From Nannochloropsis oceanica (Eukaryota; Sar; Eustigmatophyceae; Eustigmatales; Monodopsidaceae), in assembly GCA_004519485.1 (NCBI GenBank), contig CP038112.1:682001-746000 (forward strand): a DNA stretch of 64,000 nt. Reading direction: 5' to 3'. Below are positions 31,101 through 42,196 of the stretch, one piece after another. Numbering within the stretch: position 1 is the stretch's first letter; every line of letters starts with the position of its first letter. The position numbers and the translations under genes are program-made. The notes under the pieces were generated by a model, which made no database searches, was not told the DNA's origin, and saw only the letters and a program-made list of their open reading frames with translations.

Positions 31101-32707
31101 TTTTCATATTTGCGCCAGTATCAAAAGGGAAGCACAGGGAGACAAGAGAGTAAACAATACCCTAGCACGTCCTTCCCTCCCTCCCTCCGTCACCTCCTCG
31201 CGCAGTCATATTTATGGCCAGCACAGAAGCCTCACTGGCATCGGGAGGGAGGAAGAGTGATACGTCTATCTCCCCCCGCAGTGGATCGGAAGTGGCGAGG
31301 GTGAGGGAGAGAGAGGGCAGGGGGAAGGGAAGGGTGCTGCTCCCCTCCTCGCTCATGCCATGGTCAATGAGACGAGCACTTAAGACCTGCAGGTAGGGAG
31401 AGAGGAAGGGAGAGTAAGAAGGAGGGTGGGAAGGAGGGCAATGATGGGAGAAGGACGAGGCGGGTATTAGAAGCCGGTCCATATATAGCCAAGCCTTGAC
31501 CCTCCCTCCCTCCCTCCCTCCCTCCCTCCCTCCCTCCCTCCCTCCCTACATGTGTCGCATGCCACCACTTCACCACTGTCCCCACGCGCCATGAGTACCC
31601 TGTGTGTGTACGTCCTCGTCCCAATCAATTTCCCGGTAAAACAAAGAACGAATCTCCTTTTTATGCTTCCTTCTTTCTTTCCTACCTTCCCCACCTCCCT
31701 CCTTCCCTCTGTTTTCCTCACCTTCGTAGATCGCATCGGTCACATCAGCACCCACCCACACGCCGTACCCTAGCCGGCCCCTGGGGATTGTGATATAATG
31801 GGAAGGCAGTGTGGGTGTCGAGGCGCAGGGCGCTCCCAAAAGACAAGAAAAAGAATAGATAAAAGAAGATTAAAATAGGCGACGCGAGGCGGGATGAGGA
31901 ACGGGATGAAGTGACGGCTCGCTTTCGATAAGAGTTAAAATACACGCATTGAATGCACGGATCGATGAACATATCGCCTTCATCCTCCTCCTCCTCCTCC
32001 TCCTCCTCCTCCTCCTCCTCCTCATCATCATCATCATCATCATCATCCCCATCATCCATATCTGCACCTGGGCAGGTATTTGACAGCGCGTGTGAATAAT
32101 AAAGTACTCAAGGATTCTGCCTTCTAAACCTCAATAAAGACGAAATGCCCGCGCGAATTTAAAATAAATGTTAGATCGATCGTAGTTATTCAATCGTTGA
32201 CGGAGCATTGCCTGTGGATTAACCTACCGTCGCGAAAGCACGGTCTGAAGCACCAAAGGAGGGGAGGAGGGACGATGCGTCTTCTCAATCTGAAGGAAAA
32301 AAGGGTCCATGCCCACGCGAACAGTGAGAGAGGGAGCGAGGGTAAAGGCCTGCATGCCTTCGCCGGCGTTTTGCTCTGTGTACGTTCTTGTGTCCTGGAT
32401 AAGTAGAGAGGGCCGCATTAAGAGGGCATCAGCAGTAGCGCGAAGGGGGAGGATTGAAGGACATGGGGAGAGAATCAAAAGGGCTGTATGCCTGACCTGA
32501 ACTTACCCCTCGTTCGACCTCAGCAGCCATTGCGGATGGTGTTGTAAGAAAAGAGAAGTTGATAGACAAGAAGAGAGGGAGCAAGGCGACGTAAGACCAA
32601 AGTTCTCCCGCCGCCCCTCTACGTTGACATCTACTTCTTCTTCTTCCACCGCATGTGCCGCAACTGGTGCTCCTAGTATTATGGCTGCAGCTGCCAGTCA
32701 GAGCCAT
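25157..32707 (-). CDS. Glycoside hydrolase family 31 enzyme, secretory
   Basis: At least 17 short exons separated by GGGA/TCCC introns. The first exon (32707-32507, 67 codons) has a Cys/Arg-rich start and a hydrophobic segment (LWSYVALLPLFLSINF), so entry to the secretory pathway is likely. Recognisable blocks, sense order: FGFGER (about 30.8 kb), LLSSRGYGLLLNT (30.4), LFTGPVVG (29.9), PPKYQFGCWNQF (29.65), AGLMPVAYFNSML (28.9), the nucleophile block GFSGWMYDYGEYVSP (28.42), YYVRSGYTGSQAWMWAHWTG (28.0) then DPYAGW (27.55), which together give the acid/base HWTGD, GIPFSGSDIGGF (27.38), the block FPYLYTAALEAHTTGLPLLR (26.8), QYLLGPSLLLAPVL (26.5), and APIDTLPVFVRAGTIVP (26.0). The WMxDxGEY form is closer to YihQ/YicI-like GH31 members than to the WxDMNE glucosidases. 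I see no convincing sulfoquinovose-binding motif, so substrate is open. Acid-rich inserts lie near 32.0 and 30.2 kb. Confidence 0.85.
27735..27971. repeat. Longest (TCCC)n/(GGGA)n intronic tract
   Basis: About 235 bp of almost pure CCCT on the plus strand (GGGA in the sense strand of the minus GH31 gene), directly next to a donor site. It stands for dozens of similar tracts in the introns of the transporter, GH31, RRM, CBSX3-like and ALKBH8 genes. The 4-base unit has a 12-base codon period (Gly-Arg-Glu-Gly or Ser-Leu-Pro-Pro) with no stop in any of six frames. Confidence 0.95.
28415..28535. repeat. Duplicated edge of the GH31 catalytic exon
   Basis: The 27 bases at 28415-28441, covering the WMYDYG catalytic motif and the exon start, recur at 28509-28535 with two differences inside the adjacent intron. 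In the intronic copy the Tyr codon after the catalytic Asp reads TAG. The offset is 94 bp with GGGA tract between. The intronic copy looks dead. Confidence 0.85.
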
Positions 32708-34431
32708 TTTGCCCTGGGAAAAACGCCAGCCTAAATATATGTAGGTGTCTATGTGTCTATGAGTCTATGAGTGTGTGTGGTGAAAACGATTTCAAAAGAT
32801 GGTGAGCGGTTCATTGCACTTTCGCAGGGACGCAACAAAAAGGATGCAGCAGCACTTATGCACCAGGACATTCAACTATCAATCCGCATGAAGGACCAAC
32901 GTCGAGTACCAATCAGAGGCTCAGTTCCCGGGGCAAGCAAGGGGGCACGGGTCATTTCGACGACATACTTCTGCGTCGTCATTCGCGCCGTGACAAACGC
33001 CGCCCCTTTACCCTTTACCTTTTTGGGATGCAATAAGGTTACGTCAACCAGCACAGGCACAAGGCAATATACGTGCTTGGAAATACACTTCATGTTTCGC
33101 ACACCACTGGGGTATCACATAGATTCATTTTGATGCATAATCCAAGAGCTCGCTCGCTGATTATTTCCTCATCCTTTTTTGTGGCGGCAAAATTGGAAGT
33201 GTTCAGCAGATTCAGGGGGTCTTTTGCTTGTTGGAGCGACTAAGAGAAGGGGAGAGGAAGTCGACAACGGAGGATTTGTTTCACAAGCAAGAAAAAGAGG
33301 GGAAACGATAGAGAAGGAAGGATATATTATCGATGAATGATATTTGCCTTGATACCCGCGTACTTCGCTCATAGCTTCGTGTTAAAAAAAAGAAGGAACC
33401 TAGCTATGAAACACTCGACAACGCATTGCATGCCAGAAAGGAAAGGAAAGCGCACGAATATATGCACGCACCCATGCTTTCTTCAATCAACGCCGGGCGA
33501 ATACATCAATCTGTGTCTTCTTGAGGCTCTTACTTTCCATTTTTTCTTTTTTTCTACCTTCTCCCTCATCCCTTTTTGTCTTGTTATTTGCCCCTGCCCC
33601 ATCTATTGCAACTGAACCGAAAATCCAAACCGTACGTGCAGGACACGAGAGAAATTATGGTGACAATTCCCAACTTCTCTTTCTCCTGCTCTCACTCTCT
33701 CTACTTGTCGCTCGCTTTTGTCTCTCTCAAGACACACACTCACACGCACACACACATAGACATAAATCAAAAAGGGTTGATTAATTGGTGGTGAGGAATG
33801 GGGGGGTGAAACAGGGAACGGGGGGGGTGGCTATTCTTATCAAGGGAGTATTATCGGATGTATGGCTTGTCGTGAAGAGCCGTGAGTGGAAGACGGACGA
33901 GTGATGTAATGGGAAGAAAGGCTTATGAGAAGGAAGGAAAACAAGGGAGATCTCTCTTCCTTGCTGGATTACCCCCTTCCTTTTCTCGACGCTGTGTTTC
34001 TCCCTACGCTTCCCCTCTTCTCTCCGTCCCATCTTTTTTACCTTCCCGTCACTCATTTTGTCTCTCTTCTCTCTTATGTCTCCTCCTCCTCCTCCTCCGC
34101 CTCCTCAACCTTTTCCTCTCCTTCCTTCTCATTCTTCTCCTCTCCTCCTCATTCCCTCCTCCATCCCCCTGTTCATCTTAATGTCGATCTCTTTCCCTCT
34201 CTATCTCTTTCGACCTCCTCTGCCCTCTTCCTCTCTCTCTCTCTCTTACGTACTCAAATGCGGTATCTTCAAATCATTCTGTTCCTAAATTAATTGATTA
34301 TGCCTGCTGGCTCTTGCTCATGGTGGTGGTCTTGGTGGTGGTGGTGCTCCTGTCTTTCTTCTTCACTAGTTCTGTCGGGACGATATCTCTTTTACCGACC
34401 ATCCTTCCTCCTCTCCCTCCTCTTGATGTGC

Positions 34432-34490
<59 letters not shown>

Positions 34491-34709
34491 GGCTGGCATG
34501 TTTACAGGATAAAGGGAGACTGAAACAAGAGGGGAAAAGAGAGGGACCGGCGTCGCTAGATCCTTACTTCTCTCTCCTTCGCTTCACCCTCCTCCTCCAT
34601 CACTTACGAACCCCACGCATGAATTGACTGATACCATGATGTAATAAAACCCGTCCTCTTCCCCCCCCCCCTCTTTCTCCTCCTCCTCCTCTCGTGCCTC
34701 CTGCAAATC
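32708..34709. other. 2-kb intergenic region; no gene supported
   Basis: Upstream flank of GH31 and 3' flank of the RRM gene. It holds a 120-codon plus frame (32771-33133) without recognisable motifs, pyrimidine-rich low complexity (33980-34250) and the CTG repeat listed separately. A small novel gene cannot be ruled out. Confidence 0.4.
34433..34489. repeat. (CTG)19 trinucleotide repeat
   Basis: Nineteen uninterrupted CTG units followed by CGG. It lies outside any gene I can support. Reading frames through it give poly-Ala, poly-Leu or poly-Cys and stop soon after. Confidence 0.95.
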
Positions 34710-37700
34710 TTAAACCACTCGGTTGTCCTCCCTCACCTCGATGGTGCGGTTGTTGAGGGTGGTGCCATTAAGAGAGTCCTGCGCCCGTTGAGCCTCAGCC
34801 ACCGTTCCAAAGCGGACCTGATGGGGAGGGAAGGAAGGAGGGACAGAGGGAGAGAGGGAGGGCAGATGAGCGTGTGCAGAAGGGAGAAGGGAGGGAGGGA
34901 GGGAGGGAAGAAGGGAAGGTGGGGGGGGGGCGTACCGTTCCAAAGCCCCGGGAGCGGCCGTCGGCATCATAGGCTACCTCAGCACGCTGGACGTCAAAGC
35001 CCTTGAAGTGGTCTTTAAGGCCCTGCCAGGTGATCTACAGACAAAGGGAGGGAGGGAACGAGGGAGGGAGGGAGGGAAGGCCGTCAGAAGGACGTCTGGA
35101 TCGACGGGAGCAGCCTCAGACAAGCAGCAGACCCTCTCACCATCCCTCCTCCCCTCAACTACCCTTACCCTCCCCTCTTTCCTCCCTCCTCCTCACCTCA
35201 AAGTCCAGGTTTCCGACATAGAGCTGCCTTCCCGCCGCGGACGGAGGCCCTCCTCCCCCTCCTCCTCGCATGGCCGCCCCCTGGCCCATATTGGCGTGGA
35301 AGCCGCCGCCGACGGGGCCGCCGACCTGGAGCAGGGAGGGAGGGTAGGAGGGGGTGAGGGAGGGTTAGGCGGGTGGGTGCGGAGGGAGGGAGGGAGGGAG
35401 GGAGGGAGGGAGGGGCTTACCTTCTTGTCTTCCCGGTCCTCGCGCACAAAGATGAGCCGGCCTTTGAGGTCCGTATTGTTCAACTGAAGAGGGAAGGGAC
35501 GGAGGAAAGGAGGGAGGAAAGGAAGGAAGGGAAGGGAAGCAGGAAGGAAAGAAAGGAAGGGAGAGGTCCTCGTGAGTGTGGGGTTCTAATGTGCTGGCGT
35601 ATCTTTGTTTCTGGATCTCCCTCCCTCCCTCCCTACCTCCCGAATGGCCCGCATGGCGCCATGGGGGTTGTCGTACTCGACAATGCCACAGCCTTTGGAC
35701 CGTCCGTCATGGTCCTCCAACACGTCCGCGTGCACCACGTTCCCCACCTGGACAAGGGAGGGAGGGAGGGAGGGAGGGAGGGAAGGAGGTGAGTCAAGAG
35801 TACCTGGCAGACTTTCCATAGGCCCTTGCTTGTCCTCCCTCTCCCTCCCTCCATCCTCCCTCTTCCTTCCCTCTTCCTTCCCACGCTACCTCCCTCGCTA
35901 CCTCCCTCGCTCCCTGCCTCCCTCGCTGCCTCCCTCGCTCCCTCTCTTCCTCCCTACCTTGCGCATGTGGTCCTTGAGGTCTTGCCACGCCACCTCATAC
36001 GACAGGTTGCCGACATACACACGCACACCCACCCCTCCCGGGGCTCCTCCGCCCCGCCCTCCGCCGCGACCTCCCGCGCCCGCCGTGGGGGGGAAGGGCC
36101 CCGCGCCGGGATATTGCGGAGGAGGGGCGTGATGGTGCACCACGGGGTGATGGACGACATGATGGCCCGCGTGAGGATGATACACCACTTGCTGCTGCTG
36201 GTGATGGGGAGGGAAGGAAGGAGGGAGGGAGGGAGGGAGGGAGGGTGGGTTTCCTTTCTGGACGGCTTTTTTTTTTTTTTTTTTGACGAGCGGGCAGGAA
36301 TCGAGGAACGAGCAAAGGGAGGGAGGGAGGGAGGGAGGGAGGGAGGGAGGGAGGGAGGAAGGAAAAAAAGGCTCACCTGGTGGTGGTGGTGCTGCTGGTA
36401 CATGTGCTGGTGCCCCCCACCCCCGCCTCGTCCTCCTCCTCCTCCCTCGCCCGCGGCGCCGCTCTCTCGGTCCTCCCGGACAAAAATGGGCCGGCCGTTG
36501 AGGGTGGTGTTGTGCAGACGCTCGATGGCAGCTGCCGCCTAAGAGAAGGAGGGAGGGAGGGAGGGAGGGAGGGAGGGAGGTAGGTGTGAGGGATTGTGTC
36601 AATGGATTATGACAGTTCAGTTCATGTAAGACGGCCCATGTTTTCCCCTCCCTCCCTCCCTCTCTCCCTCCCTCCCTCCCTCACCTCCTCCGGGGAGTTG
36701 TACTCCACAATGCCACAGCCCTTGGACCGCCCCGAGGGCTCCGTCAGCACCTCGCAGTACGACGCTGAGGGAGGGGGGGAGGGAGGGAGGGAGGGAGGGA
36801 AGGAAATGAATAGAAAGGTTCTTTCTTTCTCCGACGATCCAGAAAACGAAAATGGTATGATTTCATGCATGCTCACTAACATTTATCCCCATACCCTCCT
36901 TCCATCCATCCCTCCCTCCCTTCCTCCCTCCCTCCCTTACTCACTCTCCCCCACTTCCGCCATGTGGGCACGGAGCTGTTCCCGGTCCACATTCCACGAC
37001 AAGTTCCCTACATAGACACGCTGTGCTTGACGGGCAGGATCCAGCTTCTGCGGCTCCTCCCCTGCCGGTCCCATGGCAGCACCGGCCTCGCGATCCTCCC
37101 GAAGGAAGATCTGACGGCCTGGGAAGGGGGGAGGGAGGGAGGGAGGGAAGGAGGGCAGGAGGGTGAGATGGAGAAGAGCGATGGGGTAATAAGACGAAGA
37201 AAGGAAGGGAGGGAGGGAGGGAGGGAGGGAGGGGTACGTACCATCAAGGTCCGTGTTGTTAAGGGTGGCGATGGCCTGACGAGCCTGGGCGGGAGTCTTA
37301 AATTCAACCAACCCACAGCCCTTGGAGCGACCCGTCGCATCCAGAAGGACGTCAGCGCGGATGACTGAAGGAAGCAAGGAAGGGGGGCGGGCGGGAGGGA
37401 GGGAGGAATAAGACTTTCTTTCTACCTCGGAACTGCGCTTGTCAGGACGACACCCTCCCCTCTATCCCTACGCCTATCTCTCCCCCCACCCCCTTTCCTT
37501 CCCTTCTCATCTCCTTATCCTTCTCTCTATCCACCTCCTCTTTCCATGCCTTCTCTTCCCTTCCCTTCCCTTCCCTTCCCTTCCCTTCCCATCTCCTCAC
37601 CCTCTCCGACGGTCTTCATGTGGTCCTTGAGCCCCTGCCACGCCGTACTCCAGGACAAGTTCCCCACGTATACTCGACGGTTGTTCGGATTCACGGGCGC

Positions 37701-38128
37701 GGCCCCCTCGGCGGTGCCAGCTTCATTGTTGTCTTCTGTGGATGGAGGGAGGACGAGGTGGGCGGGTGAGTGAGTGAGTGGGGGGGATGTATTTGACAAC
37801 AAGAAGGCTGACCCTATAACTCCGACGCCTGCCCAGCACGCCGCTGTTCCCCACCGCAATATTCTGTCCCCCAGCCAATCCTTGTAAATCACCTCCAGAC
37901 AGACGCCTTTAAATAGACGCTTCCCACTCGGGTGACATGTCGCATCCATCTCATTTCCACAAAGTGGCGGAGTTTACGTAGCCCTCCTCCTGAAATGAAG
38001 GGAGGAGAATCCCTGTTCTTATTAACTCCCCTCCCTTCCCTCCTTTCCCTTCTTCGCCCGTACGTACCAATCATGCTTTCGATGGGCATATCAAGAGCGT
38101 CTTCTGTTCCTTGAAGCAACGATGCCAT
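34710..38128 (-). CDS. Four-RRM RNA-binding protein (hnRNP M / Gbp2-like)
   Basis: First exon 38128-38068 (MASLLQGTEDALDMPIESMI), second 37735-37601, third starting at 37364, then at least seven more short exons. RRM1: RVYVGNLSWSTAWQGLKDHM ... GRSKGCGLVEF. RRM2: RVYVGNLSW ... GRSKGCGIVEY. RRM3: RVYVGNLSYEVAWQDLKDHM ... GRSKGCGIVEY. RRM4: QLYVGNLDFEITWQGLKDHF ... GRSRGFGTVRF. Each ends in a (L/T)xGRxIFVREDRE-like strand. RNP1 in RRM1-3 has Cys where Phe is usual, as in hnRNP M; RRM4 is canonical. A Gly- and His-rich linker (GGGGGRGGGG; HHVVHHPVVHHH) precedes RRM3. Introns fall after the GNL..(W)QxLKDHM helix in successive RRMs, so the RRMs probably arose by duplication of an intron-bearing unit. 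Probable nuclear mRNP, splicing or export factor. Confidence 0.9.
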
Positions 38129-39899
38129 CTACTTGTGTAGCTGGTAAAGAGGTGGTGTGTGGTGGGGCTGCTGCTGTTCTGCTGCTGCCTTTTTTTCCTT
38201 CCTTTATTCTTTCTCCTTCGCCGCCTTTAAGACAACAAAGTTCAGAATAAATCTACCGGCTCCTCCCAACTGCTTGGAACGTCCTGTACTTGCGTGGGTG
38301 TGGTGTGGGTATATAGAGGTGAATGGTTGGCCGGCCAGTCATCGACGAAGGTATCTACTGTATTGGCCATCATCATCGGCAGTCCACCGCCCGCTTCGGA
38401 GGCCACCCAGCCACAATGGCGTGTCCTGTCCCTCCCTCCGCCCCCGTGTTCATGAAATTCACGCACGATGCCCTACGAAATTGCGGCTGGTTGGTGGTGC
38501 CGTGGGAAGCTTGTGGTGGCCCACCACGTGACCGGGAGAAAAGAAAGAAGAACGACAACAGCCCTCCTCTAAAAGAAGCTTCGTTCCCAGCCGCACACAG
38601 TGGGAGGTGGGGTTGCTACAAAAGGTAGTGCGCACATGCCCTTCATGCCATGCCACCGGCCGATCAAGAATTCCGTACCACTGGGGGTGGCGTGATAGAG
38701 GGCCAACGAAACATGAATATGACAATTGTGCCTGGCTACCATGCAGAGCGATTGGCCTTGCCGGACATGAGATGGAACGAGGCACACCTCCAACGAGTGG
38801 GCAGCGGCGATGATATGCCATCACTGTATCTTTTTTTTTTTCTTCTTCCCGAGAAGTTCAGGCCAACCAGTGTTAGGAAAGAGTTCCTCTTTTTACTGAA
38901 GTACTAACAACATACAGCAGCATGACCTTGTAAGCCTTGAACCTTTTGTCATTATTCATACGCTATTAGGAGGGACAGTATGAGAGTTTACTGGGAGCCA
39001 GCTCCCAAAACTCTCCATTGGCATGTATATCCGAGGAGGAACACCGAAAACGCGGTGATAAGACAGCACCCAAAGTCTTAAAAAACTTTAAGAAAAAAAA
39101 AACACCTGCTTACCTCGCGACAAGAAAACTCGAGGTAGCTCTTGAACAATTAGAAGAGTTGAACAGGGGGGGGATATTGTGTCCTTTCCTTATTTTCCGA
39201 CAAAAGAGGAGGAGGAGGAGGAGGAGGAGAGAGAGGGGGAGAACGGTGGTGCCATATCACTTTTACGAGGTGCTGAAGGACAGGCTTTAGGGTTTGCTTT
39301 TATAAAAACAATTGAAAAGTTCATTGTGTCTTGTAGCGGGTACTTGCATTTCGCAAATATGTTGCTTGGAGACAAAAGCATTGCGCTTTTTACATCGGGC
39401 TTGGAGGATAGAGGAAACGGGGTGACGATGTGGATGCACTTTTTTGAAAGCGTGGAAGCAGCAACAGACAGCAGCAGTGTTGTAAAAAGATGAGGGATTG
39501 TCGGATGAGGGTAAAGAGCTTGCACTTGCCAGTTGGCCAATATACCGCCGATATGAGAAGAAGCATGGACTGCTGTTGCCGCGTCCGAAAGACAGCATCA
39601 ACAACAGAAGCAATTAAAGTAGATGGAGGTAGATTGGATGCTAGCAAAAGAAAACAAGAAAAATAATTGGATGTGTCCCTATAACCACTCCCCAAAAAAA
39701 CAGAAATGTATATATATATATATGTGTGTGTATGTATAAAAATATATACATTTTTTTTCCCCCCACATTTTATGACATCACAACACACCTATACGTAGAT
39801 TTGTTGCTGAATTACTCTTTGAATGTCTCGACATTATACACTTAAGCTGTCTTTGACAAATTCCGTCATCTCCGGCGGAAACATACTCTCGTACCGCGT
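38129..39899. other. Intergenic; no gene supported
   Basis: Moderate-GC stretch (38.13-38.85 kb), then AT-rich sequence with a TATATA/TGTGTG microsatellite at about 39706-39755. Overlapping frames of 60-130 codons occur on both strands at 38.2-38.9 kb and 39.2-39.8 kb, none with recognisable motifs. Confidence 0.35.
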
Positions 39900-40107
39900 A
39901 TACTATGCCCTACACCTCTCATCCGCCTCCAATGCCGCCCTCATCGGCGCACAATCCTGCTTTGTATCCTTCGACTGCGTTATATGATTCGCATATGGCT
40001 CACTTCTGGGATCTGATACCGAGAAAATTCCGAGTGGTGGTGACTGTAGCTCCATCATCTCCCTCGCTATACCTCTTGCGTCCACCACCCCTCCTTGCAC
40101 CTTCCGT

Positions 40108-40835
40108 CTACATCCTTGCCATCGCCTCCACCACTTCCGTCATACCCTCGATGGAATGGAGCGCAGAAGAATGCATGTGTAATGCATTCTCAGGCCCCGC
40201 AGCTTCGGCAAGGTTGAAGATTCTCTTTTCATCCTGCGCCATGGTATGGTCTGCACGCAAGGCCTGATTGAGATCCTTGAAGAATATCACAGCAAACATT
40301 TTGGCTTGTGGGCAAACCATGTCATACGGGTCGCGGTGGGTCACCAAGAAGAAATCGGCGCTCTTGTGATAAGTCTGATTCGGCGTGTGAACTTTATACA
40401 TCATGCTCACCGAGCCCTGGGCTTTGGAGACGACATCCCGGATTACGACATGGGCATCGATACCCGTCACGTCCTCCTCCAACCCCGAAACGGAATTACG
40501 GTTCCACCCATTATATCAAAATCCGAGCAAGGTTGACAGCAACCCGTTGAGACAGTGCACGGGTTGGCCAAACAAGCGATGATAAGAGGGGCGACTAAAC
40601 GTGGCAAGGGAGGGTCGACGATGTCGAGGGAGGAGGACTGAGAGCTGAGGGAGGCATCGGCAGCCAAGGAAAGCGCAGCCGGCACGGCAACGTCGTGTTC
40701 TGCCACCGCCACCACAGGAACAGGATGATGTGTCTCACATAACATAATGACAACAAACTGGGTGACCAAACCTAGCAAGACCAATGCCAAGCAGGACGAG
40801 GAGGCCTTGACGGGCCTGCTCTCGAGGCGATGCAA
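40108..40835 (-). pseudogene. Possible sulfotransferase-like gene, frame interrupted
   Basis: The upstream frame (40835 to 40467) has a short cytoplasmic start and one membrane segment (CLALVLLGLVTQFVVIML), like a type II Golgi enzyme, then reads LVAPLIIACLANPC and GGTVIPF. It passes without a visible intron into a second frame (40482 to 40108) reading MMYKVHTPNQTYHKSADFFL and VTHRDPYDMVCPQAKMF, similar to the 3'-PAPS-binding region of sulfotransferases (RDPxDxxxS). The 5'-PAPS loop is not evident. The frame change near 40475 could be a lesion, an unseen intron or a base error. A 65-codon open stretch at 39903-40100 may be a further exon. Confidence 0.35.
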
Positions 40836-42196
40836 TGTGTTTGCCTGTGTGTGATGTGCGTCGCCTGTCGCGGGGTATTTAGTGGTCGATAGACGTAAGC
40901 AAGGTTAATCGGAAGGGACAAAAATCATAATGTTTGAACGGTATACGAGGCAAGCGAGGCATACCAACACATAAACCGAAGCATGGTAACCCCGAATAAC
41001 GGACGTTGTCGCTTGAGCAGCGCTTGAGCGATCAGAAACACCTTCAGTGTCTCACCAAGGTGGCTGGACCTTTATGTGGTCACAGAGATGGTCCCTTTCC
41101 CCCAGAGAGATAAGCAAAAAGAAGAAAACGAGTGACTGGAGAACGAACTCACACTTCTTGCGTGGAGCTGTGTGGAGATGAAGACGTTGTTTTGGGTGAG
41201 CTGTGGGGAGGTTGGCGAACAGGTTATCGTCAGGATGGGCCAGGTCGTCCCAGGTCGAAGTCAGGCTGAAGCCAGTCTGAGCTAAGGAGGTCGTTTTTCA
41301 GCCTGATTTTCAGGTCGTGCTCCAGAATGTCACAGGATGCCTAATACTTATATAACTTGAGCTATGCTCCGAAATTTAGTCCGTGGTCAGCCTGTCACCA
41401 GCGGCCCCCCCGGCGATTTTGCAGTATTGATGACGAAAAGGCGGGTGAAACATCTTGCGATCGATTTCTACGTGCTCATTTATTATTTAAACCATTTTAA
41501 CACCCTAAAAAGGACCATATTAAAAAAGTAGTCGAATTTAAACCATAGGAAGCGCCACCTGGGCCAATTCCTTACGTTTTTGTTTTTATTCATTTTTCCC
41601 TCCTCCTTTTCCCCTTTCCATAGTCACTCATTACCTCTCCTCGGATCTTCGGATGAAATTGTTCATCGGGTATCGCAAACCCCAGAGGACGAGAGAGCGT
41701 CTAAACACAAACCCGAAGGTGGGGAGATGGAGGACAAAGACACCGTTCAAGCACGAGGAAAAAGTCATATGTAAAAGGGTATCCAGCAGTAACCATCATG
41801 TCCTCCCTCCCTCCGCTCCCCCCTTCCTCCATCCCTCATTCTTTAGCCATACAAAATTCTTGCTCGTAATCTCTTTTATCCATTTTGCTTTCCTTCATCT
41901 GCTCTACCCTTTCCCTCCTGCCATCCTCGTCTATTAAAATGCATTGCTATTCCAGAGAATGCCTCCTCCTCCTCCTTCCCCTTCTCCCCCTTTTCCTCTT
42001 CTCTCCTCCTCCTTCTCCTCCTCCTCTTCCTCCTCCTCCTCCTCTTCCTTCTCTCTCTTTTTCTTTAATAGAATGAGCATGACTATGCCACCGTGAAAAA
42101 GCAAGGCCACCTGCCATTCAACCACTTGACGACACTTCCTCCCTCCGTCCCTCCCTCCCTACGTCCGTTCATTTTCTACTCAGACCTAAGGCTTGG
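40836..42196. other. Intergenic; no gene seen
   Basis: Upstream flank of the sulfotransferase-like locus and 3' flank of the CBS gene. A 10-bp inverted repeat (TCAGGCTGAA at about 41261 and TTCAGCCTGA at about 41297) could form a small hairpin. Pyrimidine-rich low complexity follows at 41960-42060. Confidence 0.4.

Noticed and set aside
32771-33133. 120-codon plus frame upstream of GH31 as a gene
   Set aside because: No recognisable motif or repeat-free protein signature; kept as intergenic.
39706-39755. TATA-box cluster
   Set aside because: It is a TATATA/TGTGTG microsatellite not positioned before a supported gene.
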